A DNA stretch of 64,000 nucleotides. Origin: Zizania palustris. Lineage: Eukaryota; Streptophyta; Magnoliopsida; Poales; Poaceae. This document shows, in pieces, positions 1 through 9,822 of the stretch (position 1 is the stretch's first letter; every line of letters begins with the position of its first letter). The stretch spans positions 25,198,457-25,262,456 of the forward strand of contig JAAALK010000081.1 in assembly GCA_019279435.1 (NCBI GenBank). Reading direction: 5' to 3'. Both the position numbers and the translations under genes were made by a program. A model generated the notes under the pieces. That model worked only from the letters and a program-made list of their open reading frames with translations, was not told the origin of the DNA and searched no databases.

Positions 1-17
1 AAGCGGAGGCGCCGCCG

Positions 18-2488
18 ATGCCAACGCGGCCGTGGGGCGAGGCGCTCGCAGCCGCGCAGCGCGCCTTCTGCCTGCCCCTCGCCGGCCGCGTACTCGGCGC
101 AGCGGGGACCGGGAACGCGGCCGTGGCTCCACCCGCCGTCCACGCCGCGCTGGCGCTCGCAGCCGCCGGCGCGCGCGGCGCCACGAGGAGGCAGGTCCTC
201 CAGGCCCTCGGCTGCGGCGGCGGCGGCAGGGGTGGCGCGGCCGACGCGGCCAACGTGGCGTCCCGCGTGGTGAAGCGCGTCCTCAAGGACCGGTCCACCT
301 CCGGTGGCCCGCGGCTGGCCTTCGTTTCCGGCGTCTGGATCGACGCCTCAAGGAATCTTTCGCCGGGGTTCGTAGAAGCTGCCGGCAATGTGTACGGATC
401 TTCAGCGAAGAAGGCCGACTTCAATAACATGGTATATCATATCGCCAGTCCTCTTTCATGCTAACACTGCATAATTTTGTGCTAATGTACCAACGATAGT
501 ATGCTTGTCATGTGCTCGACTATATTCCTGCGCCAAGAGTTACTATCACAGACCATCTCTATTTGTTGTGAGATTGTTATCTTGGTGTATTTACCTGGTT
601 TGATCACCTCTTTGGCTCTTTTACACCTCACTATTGTAGTAATCACAAATCAATAGTTCCATACATATTAATTTGTTTGTGCTTTAGCTTTGTTGTATGC
701 AATATGCCAATATGTTCTGTTCAGTGCTTTGCTTGTGGTCATTTAACAATTAATTTGAACATGCCAGTAATGCCACTCCAAAACATGCCACTATGGAAAA
801 CGCCACTCAGAAAACTTAAACTTGGTAAAATGACACTCCAAAAGTTGGTACTTTTGATATATGACACTCTAGGACACTTCTACCCCGTCTCCTTCCTCCC
901 TTCCTTTCATCTCTTTCTTTCTCCCACCACTGCAACCACTGACATTTCCTATAGCACTCCATCCCCACTGATTCATTCACAGTCCTACTCCTTTTCCAAG
1001 CCGATGAGACTGGTTGAGGCTTTGTTCACTGAAGAGGCAAAGAGAGCAAGCAAATTAAACATTAGGTGCTAGCTAGTGCACCAAACCCCACCTCATGCAC
1101 CAAGAATCCAACATACAGTGGAGAGAAGAGCAACCGAGAAGAGCACAACTCAGCAGCGACTGCACAAGTGGCTGGGAGGAGGTGCTTGCAGTTTTCTCCC
1201 TGCCAGCCCTCCTCCCATCGAGGGAGAAACCATTGATCCTGATGCCAAACTGAAGATCTAGGACTACCATCTCCCCTTGACCTTTACCATCACCAACACA
1301 CATCAGGGCCTTCTGGTGAATGAATTTGTGGCCTTGGATGCTGGAGGAAGAAGGTGGTGATGCATCCTGTAGTGGCATATATCAAAGCCATAAACTTTTG
1401 GAGTGACATTTTGCTAGGTTTCAGTTTTGGAGTGGCATTTTTTGAAGTGGCATATAACAAATTTTACCAAATCTTAATGTGCATCAAATAATTATTAGTG
1501 TCAAGGAAGCCTTGATAAACAACCAGTCTACCACTACATTTTAAATTATTACTTTTTGCTTAGTTCGTGTAGTAATCCTACCAAAAAACTGTTTTTCTGT
1601 TTTTTTCTCATAAGAGTAAGCTGTAATCTTGAATCTTGTGATTCATGTTATTTTTGAAATGTTTTGATCTTCCCAGTTCTGAAATTTACACAATTTATGT
1701 TTTATTTATCTTTGAAGCCAGAAGATGCTTCCGAACAAATTAATTCGTGGGTCAAAGATTCCACAAAAGGTACCATTACAACAATTATGCCTGCTGGGTC
1801 AATCGATCAGAATACCGGACTTGTTCTTGGGAGTGCACTATATTTTAGGGGCAGATGGCTGGACAGAGATGATTTGCGGAGGACCACTGAACAAAAATTC
1901 AACTGTCTAGATGGAACATCTGTTGAAGTTCCTTTTGTGGAATATGACAGAACTCGTCTTTTTGCTGTCCATGATGGCTTTAAAGTTATTAAGCTTCCTT
2001 ACAAGCAAGGAAATAGTGAACGGAAGTTTTCCATGTACATTTTCCTCCCTGACCACCATGATGGCTTGTTTCAGTTAACCCAGAAGATTTACTCTGAACC
2101 GATGTTCTTAGAACAACATTTACCAACAGAGAAACGCCATGTGGGTATCTCGGTGCCCAAGTTCACAATATCTTTCCAGATTGATATGAAGGATTTTCTA
2201 AAAGATATGGGGCTTGAATTGCCATTCCTCCGGGATGCTGAATTTTCTGATATGATCAAGGATGATGACTCAAGTGGGCCTCTGTTTTTGTCTGATGTAC
2301 TTCATAAAGTGGTTTTGGAGGTAAATGACAAAGGAATTGAAGAAACTTCAGTCACAATGGGCATGGGCAAGCCTTTACCATCAGAGCACTTCAGGGCCAA
2401 CCACCCATTCTTCTTCATGATTAAGGAGGAGGTGTCTGGAACAGTAATATTCATGGGGCACGTGCTTGACCCTTCATCACAATCATAG
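18..2488 (+). CDS. Serpin-family protein, two exons (18-431 and 1718-2488)
   Basis: The two exons join in phase 0 (AACATG|gtatat ... tttgaag|CCAGAA) and give about 394 residues, a normal serpin length. Exon 1 encodes the N-terminal helices and s6B region; exon 2 holds the breach/shutter strands and a C-terminus with ANHPFFFMIKE and GTVIFMGHV, typical of plant serpins. No signal peptide is seen, as in intracellular plant serpins. The hinge (residues about 340-360) reads EVNDKGIEETSVTMGMG. Inhibitory serpins have Thr/Ser at P14 and small residues at P12-P9; here Ile, Glu, Thr, Ser and Val occur, and the loop looks about three residues shorter than in ZX-type serpins. A non-inhibitory or altered role is inferred. 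The ATG at 18 may not be the true start because the frame stays open to the window edge. Confidence 0.88.
761..1462. mobile_element. Long-TIR element inside the serpin intron
   Basis: The left arm (about 761-875) and right arm (about 1364-1462) are imperfect reverse complements for roughly 100 bases, with repeated TGCCACTCCAAAA / TTTTGGAGTGGCA units. The roughly 490-base centre (876-1363) is less AT-rich than the intron and has a reverse open frame at 1073-1378 with no family I recognise. Long TIRs and an unrelated GC-richer centre suggest a Mutator-like or other non-autonomous element, possibly carrying captured sequence. Exact ends and target duplication were not resolved. Confidence 0.6.
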
Positions 2489-3105
2489 CATCAGGTCCTA
2501 AGACTATCACCAAATTTACAGTTTTACACTAATTTATTGGATTATCTCTATCTTTGCCAATCTCCCTGGCACAAATTTTGGTACGAGTGATTTTTTTCCT
2601 TTACTTTCAGTAGCACACTGACAAGTTACTCGATTTGATTTTATGCTTTTCCTATGTCTCTTCTTGTGGCGCTGAACAACTTAAATGCAGCAATATGAAG
2701 TCTTCTCATCAATATATAATTAAATGTCGTGTGGAAATCTTATCTTGCGGAAACCTAAGGCAGTTGTGTCCAATTTATAGCAGACACATTAGTCTGCAGC
2801 TGTGTACAGTTATTTCTCTGCTAGACTGGATTACCAGCATATGTTTCTACATTTTACTAGATGATATCTATGCATTGATGTTTGATATTGGATCTATATC
2901 ATTTTGTGTAGTTTGGACTACAGTCCTCGTTTGTTTCTGTACCAATCTTTTTCTTGAAGATATTTTCCATGGATTTTTTTTCACTATCACATTCATAAAA
3001 CAGATTGCTGTTTGTTTGCTTCTCCCTATCAAAAGAAACAATTTGGTGAACTTTCTACTTGTATAGAGCCTTCAGTTCATATGAATATATAGAGACAATA
3101 AATTG
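2489..3105 (+). other. Serpin 3' UTR and downstream, candidate poly(A) signal at 3097
   Basis: AT-rich sequence after the serpin stop. AATAAA at 3097-3102 is the clearest poly(A) signal. An open frame at 2635-3066 has low-complexity, hydrophobic composition and no recognisable domain; I treat it as chance. Confidence 0.4.
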
Positions 3106-4292
3106 GGTGTTTATGTTACCATCAGAATATATTTTCATCTGGTGACATTTCTTTAATTATCGCCAGGTGTGTTTAATCTTTTGTGATGTCATGAAGCATG
3201 TATATGACATTATATGTGTCTGCAAAACTAGCCTCATCACATTCATGTATTGCAACACTCTACTGACAAATTTAAGTGTTTGTTTTGTTGAATTGTAGAT
3301 TCTAAAAAAAGCTAGAATGAGTTATGAGCTGGGTAAAAGCCACGGAATTATTTGGTTAGAGTAGCAATGGATCTATGGTTGTGCGATTTTATGAAGCTTA
3401 ACACTAGGAAATGACGATTATATACCTTAATTAACAGATAATAAGCTCATATGGACTGGCAAAGGTATGAACAACTCTTACTTTGTATTAGTAAAAAGTT
3501 GATATGGTTGTAAAAGCAAAAGCTAATTTCATCCTCTATTTGGTCGGTTCATACTGTAGCTTTCTAATTGTTAAGCTAGTTGGAAAAGCCAAACCAAACA
3601 CACCTTGTCGACCATCTCATGTTGTGCTCAAGTTTAGTTTGAAATGGCTCATTTGTATCAGTGCAGCTGTGTGCTAAAATGATATGTGCCTGTCTGCTGG
3701 ATTGCTATTTTGTATTGCTCATCTAATCATATGTGATCAGGTTGGTCGCCTTTAGGCATTAGAGAATTGATATCACCTACCATTCAGAAAATTGATTTCC
3801 TTTTTACCAACTTGGTTGTTATTATTTCTTCTCCATTTTGTCCTTTCACTGATACAAACTCTGACAGAAGAACATATTTCTGTTGGGAAAAAAAATTGAA
3901 GGGTGCTTGCTAATCCATCTTTCTTATATTATCCAACCTTTTCTTAAACTAACCCGTGACATCTCCGATGTTTCAACTTGAACAAATTTAAAATGATTAT
4001 GTGTGTGTGTACTTGTACATTATTTGCATCATGTAAGATGGAGCCGTGAGAGCATTACACTTGTCGAACCTAGTGTTGTAGGCAGGGCAGATGGAGTCGA
4101 CATGGTAACATAATCATATAAAGAAAAACTGCTTGTCATTGGCCGTCTAGTGCCAATTAACACGACTGCTTGGGACTCAGAAGATTGCATGCATGGGGAC
4201 CTATTCGCCATGGAGACTCTAGAAGGATAAATTCGCCATGTAGAGATAAAAGATGAGAAAAATATATACCCACTTAGACCGGATACAGAGAT
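3106..4292. other. Intergenic, no gene seen
   Basis: AT-rich DNA. About 3530-3610 looks like a small TIR-element end (GCTTTCTAATTGTTAAGC followed by AAACCAAACACACC). No coding exon is supported. Confidence 0.4.
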
Positions 4293-4447
4293 AAGAGCAT
4301 CTTAAAGAGTAGTTCTAAAATTGACTTTCTATATAATTTTTTAGATTAATTTTTGGGATACAAAGAGTCATTAAACTGAAGTTTCTCCTTCAGAGTAGGG
4401 AGCAAAAGAATTAATTTTAGGAATCTTTTATTTTTGAGAGTCATTTA
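4293..4447. repeat. Truncated GAGCATC-type MITE
   Basis: This stretch matches, in reverse orientation, part of the fuller copy at 41327-41605: shared blocks are AGAGCATCTT, CTATATAA, and GTAGGGA followed by AGAATTAATTTTA. It stops where the next MITE begins at 4448, so it is either cut by that insertion or simply truncated. Confidence 0.5.
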
Positions 4448-4940
4448 GGGTCTATTTGGTTTGAGAGCGAGGATGGATAGGATGATTTCATCTATGGATT
4501 TAGGAATGAAATGGTACATTTAAGGTGTTTGGTTGGATGGACGAGATTAGATAATTTTTTGTTTGGTTAGATATATATAAGATAAGTTTAAATTTTAGTC
4601 GAACCTCTTGTCAAATATATTTTTTAACAAAAATATAATCATATGAGATCCTATTTTATAGATTAAATTATAATCAATACAATGATGTAATTAGATCATA
4701 AATTGGATAAATAATTTGGGAGTAAAAATCATTTGAATATTTATAAATGAAAAATTAAATGTGTAATAATCAATCAAGAAACGACACATTATCTTGTCTA
4801 ATAATGGATGAGTTCATCTAGAAAGATTTTTTAAATCTCTCTGTCTAGCATATTGAAGAAATATTCCTTTTGGTGACCATCACATCCATTTTGCTCCTCT
4901 AATGAGATGATCCTATCCCATTTATGGATATCTAACGAAC
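4448..4940. mobile_element. MITE, family shared with 63006-63478
   Basis: About 490 bases starting GGGTCTATTTGGTTTGAGAG. The reverse complement of 63006-63478 matches it along nearly the whole length, including ATAATCATATGAGATC and TAAATTATAATCAATACA. The termini are imperfect inverted repeats built on GGCGAGGATGGATAGGATGA. It is a non-autonomous DNA element; the superfamily is not certain. Confidence 0.7.
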
Positions 4941-5404
4941 CAAAAATCTCCATTGACATCTCTAACTGGGAGTTGTCTCCTATGTATCAACCATGCAAAG
5001 CCACATATATGGGATATGGACTGAGCCATTCTGATTTCTGACTGCAAATGCCCACAGTTTGGTCCCACTGTAGAGTTGCTGACAAATTGGTTGCAAGAAT
5101 GTAGTTCAGTCCAGAGAAAAATGTAGCTCACAGGTCACCCAAGAATTAAAATCCATACCAAACTCTGAAGATGGGAAGAGCACACACATTTTATGATTTT
5201 ATCTTCTGGTTTTGTTCAGCAAATGGTGGTTCCAATCCAGCATGCATGCATGGGCAGTCAAATCCATCAATATCTATTCAATCTTTCTGGTCATTATTCC
5301 TATGAAAAAGAGTGGTGTTAAACTGGTCATATATCTATTCAATCTTTCTGGTAGAGTAGGCTAATAGTGTACTTCGAGGTATGTGTAAGTGCACAGGGGG
5401 AATT
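4941..5404. other. Intergenic, no gene seen
   Basis: No exon or RNA gene recognised. A short direct repeat (atatctattcaatctttctggt) occurs near 5271 and 5332. Confidence 0.4.
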
Positions 5405-5768
5405 AAGTAACTCTTTTTTCCTCGAGTCTAAATTCTAAAATTCCAAAATTCCATCTCGTCACATCGAATATTTAGATATTATTTTAAAGTATTAAATGTA
5501 TATATTTATAAACCCATTCATAATCGGTGGCGGTGGATTATTCGCAAGACGAATTTAATAAGCTTAATTATGTTATGATTTGACAATGTGATGTTACTGT
5601 AAACATTTGCTAATCATAGATTAATTAGGCTTAAAAAATTTGTTTCGTAAATAATCCACCGATTTGTAATATTTTTATAATCAGTTCAAGTTTAGTCCTT
5701 CAATTAATATCTAAATATACGATATGACACAAACTAAATTTTAATCTATGAAACCAATCACCTCCTAA
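5405..5768. mobile_element. MITE family B, copy 1
   Basis: Internal landmarks shared by all copies here: CATCGAATRTTTAGAT, the mirrored AGACGAATYTAATRAG and CTAATCATRGATTAATTA, and a CTAAACTTTAGTC-like terminus. Other copies lie at 16328-16655, 17131-17490, 39755-40041 and 58747-59068. It is a palindromic, Tourist-size DNA element very common in grasses. One end is eroded. Confidence 0.7.
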
Positions 5769-5773
5769 GCAAA

Positions 5774-5983
5774 ACAAGAGCTCTATTACCGACACCCATT
5801 AAGTGAATTAATACTTAAGATTAATCTAAACCAGTTAAGACTAAAAATACCTTAGTGATAAGCAAACAAGAGCTTTATTACCGACACCCATTAAGAGAAT
5901 TCATACTTAAGATTAATCTAAACCACAAGAGCTTTATTACCGACACCCATTAAGAGAATTAATACTTAAGATTAATCTAAACC
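5774..5983. repeat. Three-copy direct repeat, 59-bp unit
   Basis: The unit begins ACAAGAGCTYTATTACCGAC and ends GATTAATCTAAACC. Copies start at 5774, 5866 and 5925. Copies 2 and 3 are head-to-tail with a 59-bp period; copies 1 and 2 are separated by about 30 extra bases. No coding potential. Confidence 0.85.
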
Positions 5984-6498
5984 ATTAATTTTAGTTATTA
6001 CTAAAAATACTTACTGACCAATTAATGATTAGAAAGTCAGTACAGAAAATAAAAACTGGAAAGTACGTGCAGAAAATTGGAAAGTCTACGTAGAAAATCA
6101 AGTGATAACATGTCATCATTTTTAATCTAATCATTAGATCAAAATAAACAGATGGTCCACGATATTTCTAGTGTACCGTAATGTTTGTCTTCTAGTTTGC
6201 TGCTTTGTTCCGCAAAATCAATCCTTCCTCTAAATCAGATATACTCTACCTAAAACTGAAACAAGTTCAGACAAACAATACACCATGCTTTTGCAGCTAA
6301 TCGGAGCTTTTAAAATTCCTCAAAAGAAAAGGTTGCAAAAAGGGAGAATGGGCAGCCTCCTTGGTCCAACCTGGCTTTAGCAACTTGTTAGCTGCAGCTA
6401 CTAATGGCATGAGCATATTGTCATAAAATTCAGTCTGTGCAGGTGTATGTTCAAACTCACAAGTCAACATAGTGACACTCTGTTCTGATTTTGATGTG

Positions 6499-6565
<67 letters not shown>

Positions 6566-7542
6566 GCTGGACTGGTTTGCACATGAAGTTTCAGAGTTTC
6601 AGACAGCACAGCAGCCAGCAGGCCATTCATGAGCTGAATACAAAAAGGGAAAGAATATATGTTGGATTCTTAAAAAAAAATGTTGAGACGGGAGTGTCTA
6701 ATTGCAATTCTGTAACTGAAATGTACAGACCTATCTTGTGCTGAACTGTTCATATTGGACTTGAAGGACACAACAGACTGCTGCATTATCTGAAGAACTT
6801 TGGATTGCTGAAAGATAAGCTCTAGACTTGCAGAGTCTATGGTAGCAACTAGCAACAATGATTTGATCAAGCGTGTGCGTGTGTGTGTCTTATCTTTTGC
6901 TCCTGGATTGCTAATGGATGATTTGACTGATGTTGATCGTCTTTAGGTATCTTTAGCTAGGTGAGACTTGAAATATTCTCACGTACATGAAAGAAACCCA
7001 ACAGATCAGACATCTCAACAGTCGAAACACGATGTGCATAAGGCCAATTTGAAACCTGTCACAACAACTCAGCTTTCGCGCGCCTTGGATGCAGCCATGG
7101 AAACGTTCAACCAAATATTTGTGAAGGAGAACGAATTTTCTGAAACCAGAAAAAAAATCCGCGTCAGAATTTTCACGAGTTCCTGCGGGAACCGAGCGAT
7201 TTCATCTCAAAATCTCATCACAAAGCTCTGATTGGTAGGTGCAATGTATAGTATAGGTCTACTTGGCAACAAGTCAACGGTCAATGTCACTGCAGGGTAG
7301 CAAGTTGTTCTTGATGCAGCGAGCGTTGGTACTGCTACTGTCTCGTTTTTTGGTTGGATCATGTTGGATCATCGAATGATTAGGAGACGGTACAACTAAT
7401 GCACCACCTTACATATAATAATCCAACCATGTTCTTCCCCAGTGCTCAACATCCATTCATTTTATTATAACCACAACCGATTAAAAACCCAGGCGTGGGT
7501 TGGATTCCATCTACTCGTCGTCGTTGGATTATTTTGCAGTTA
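5984..7542. other. Intergenic with (TA)n microsatellite at 6505-6563
   Basis: A perfect TA run of nearly 60 bases lies at 6505-6563. The rest has no recognisable exon. Open frames crossing the TA run (YIYIYI proteins) are repeat artefacts. Confidence 0.6.
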
Positions 7543-8036
7543 GGATTTGTTTAGACGACCCTTGCTTATTTTTAGGGACTAAAATTTAATCTCATTTAGT
7601 CTCTAAAATTCCAAATAACCTTGCTTATGGGACTAAACTTTATTCCCTAAACTTTAGTCCATAAGCAGGAGCGGAGCCAAAGCCTCTCTTTGGGGTTCCG
7701 AAGGAACCCTTTGAAAAAAAATTTAGCTATTATTACTAAATTTTCAATTTTTAGCTATTAAAGCGATGCACATCCTCAGTTTTACTCTAACTCCGGCACT
7801 GTTCATAAGTCACTAAGAAGTTGCTTATTAGTATTAAAATGTGTCATGTGCATCATCTATCTTCATTTATGGCTATTTAAGATGATGAAAAAAGTAAGAG
7901 TAACAATGATTAAGGGTAACGTGATTATTTTATAGTACTTTAATCCATACTTCCAAACAAAAAACTAAACTTTAGTCTTTACTAAATAAACAAGTTTTAG
8001 TCCATAAAAATATGCAAGCATAATCCAAACATGGCC
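7543..8036. mobile_element. Tourist-like MITE (family T), split by a nested hAT MITE
   Basis: Flanked by TTA at 7540-7542 and 8037-8039, the 3-bp duplication typical of PIF/Harbinger (Tourist) elements. Termini GGATTTGTTTAGAC and GGCCATGTTTGGATT are imperfect inverted repeats. An unbroken relative at 41606-41941 aligns on both sides of the nested insert at 7666-7801. Confidence 0.8.
7666..7801. mobile_element. hAT-type MITE nested in the Tourist element
   Basis: 136 bases, starting CAGGAGCGGAGCC and ending GGCACTG. Flanked by 8-bp direct repeats with one mismatch (TCCATAAG at 7658-7665, TTCATAAG at 7802-7809), as expected for hAT insertion. Same family as 57227-57392. Confidence 0.82.
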
Positions 8037-9822
8037 TTAGTTGCTAACAAGGGGAGGTTTGTTTCCTGCCGCCGCCGCCGTCGTCGCCGGCCTGAGACGG
8101 AGGAGAAGGAGGAGAGCGACTGAGCTGGCCGGAAACGAACGTTTCTTGCAGTAGTCTCCAACAAACTGAACATGTCTCCGTCGTCTCTGAACCTGTCACC
8201 TACATGCATGTGCTGCACAGCTAATCGCAAAGTGATCTTCAGCTAAGCATTAAGCAGCTAAGCTAAGCTAAGCTAAGCTAAGCTAGCTTTGTTTCGAGTG
8301 GTCCATGGCCATGCTTTCCTGCTTGCTTCCACCATGATTGATTTGAAAACTGGATTTTGCAGGTTCAGAACCAAAAAAAAGAAGAAAAAATCAGGTCACT
8401 GTTTGTGTTTAGCATGGAGGAAATCCTATTAAAAGGTTGTGTGCTCTACATATTAATGACAAAAACACAACCTTTTCGGCAATCGTTAATCCGACCTTCT
8501 CATTGGTAATATGTGGTGCGGTTGAGCTGTTCCCCAATATAATTCTCCAAAATCATAACCCTAAAATACCTTTTTTATATAAAAAAATGGGACAAGATTC
8601 TTCAGCAAAAGGCCTATCTTGAGTGAGTGGGCATGGGCTAATCAGTATCAGCTCATCACTCACCCTCACAACCTTCTTCCTTTTTTCCTCTCTTCTAGCT
8701 AATCAGGTTAGTAAGAGGTAACTTTCATCTGCCCATAATTGTAGTTGTGGCCAACTCCATGTAGAGATTATCAAAAGGCTAACCACACTTTTTTTCCCAG
8801 TAGAAACAGTCTTGTTATTAATTAGGTGGTAAGTAGTTTTCCTGAGATGAGACATCCTACAGGAAGCAATCAGTAATCCATAATCCTCACATGCACCAGC
8901 AGTGTATATGTCTATGTAATCTTAGCTTGTCATGTGTCAGCAGGATAGCAATATCATTTCACACTATAGACACTTGGCTAAATTAATCACTGGCTAAGTG
9001 GTGTGTTGTTTCACACCCTAAGCAATTAGCCAAGTTAATCACTAGTATTAAAAGATATAAGGGTACGTTTGTTTTAGCTTGAGATTATAACAGTCTAGTT
9101 TATAGAAAAAAGTCGTGTTGGACTAGCTTGATTATGGTTTTAATCTACACTCCATATTATAATAAGCCGGCATAATAATTTGATCTGTTTGTTTCAGATT
9201 ATTAAAATAAGCTAAATTGTTATAATCCAAAACCGAAACAAACAAACCCTAAATATTTAACTTTAGAGACCCGCATAATCCAGTTTATAGAAAAAAATCT
9301 GGGTTAAACTAGCTTGATATATTGTTATAATTTACACTCCAAATTATAATAAGCTAACATAATAAGTTGATCTGTTTGTTTCAGATTATTAAAATAAACT
9401 GAATTATTATAATTCAAAGTCGGAGCAAGAACCTAAATAATTAAAGTTTAACTTTAGATACCTGCATGTTGTATAATTGTCAACATAGTGAGTAATTTTC
9501 TTTTGCTGTTTCACACCATGGACAATTAGTCAGGTTAATCAACTAATAGGAAATTAAGGAGTGCCATTATTATCAAATCAAAGGTAATTAAGGAGGGAGT
9601 TGATGGAGAATTGGAGATTAGTGGGTAGTGTGTAGTGGATTTTGCCATGAGCAGCAGAGACAGGAGAAGAATTGCAGGGAAGCAGGGTTAGGAGACCAAA
9701 TCCACCATGATCACCACCTGACCTCACCAAATTCCTCACACTAGCTTGGGTGGTGGCGGCCTTACCATGTCCACCCACCTCTCCCTTGGCTTCGTCCACC
9801 TCACCACCTCCTGCACACTCCG
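8037..9822. other. Intergenic, 5' flank and leader of the receptor kinase gene
   Basis: Contains an AGCTA pentamer run around 8254-8286, a two-copy repeat at 9090-9440, and the presumed leader of the downstream gene from about 9600. I see no other exon. Confidence 0.4.
9090..9440. repeat. Two-copy direct repeat, period about 187 bp
   Basis: Copies at about 9090-9250 and 9277-9437 share AGTTTATAGAAAAAA, TTATAATAAGC, and GATCTGTTTGTTTCAGATTA. The outer ends (TACGTTTGTTTTAG and CGAAACAAACAAACCCTA) look like TIR-element termini, so this may be a tandemly duplicated MITE. Confidence 0.7.

Noticed and set aside
2635..3066. 143-codon plus-strand open frame after the serpin
   Set aside because: Low-complexity, AT-driven hydrophobic composition, lies in the serpin 3' UTR, no domain.
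6472..6744. Open frames encoding YIYIYI-type proteins across TA runs (also near 28.6, 35.2 and 38.6 kb)
   Set aside because: They are translations of (TA)n microsatellites.
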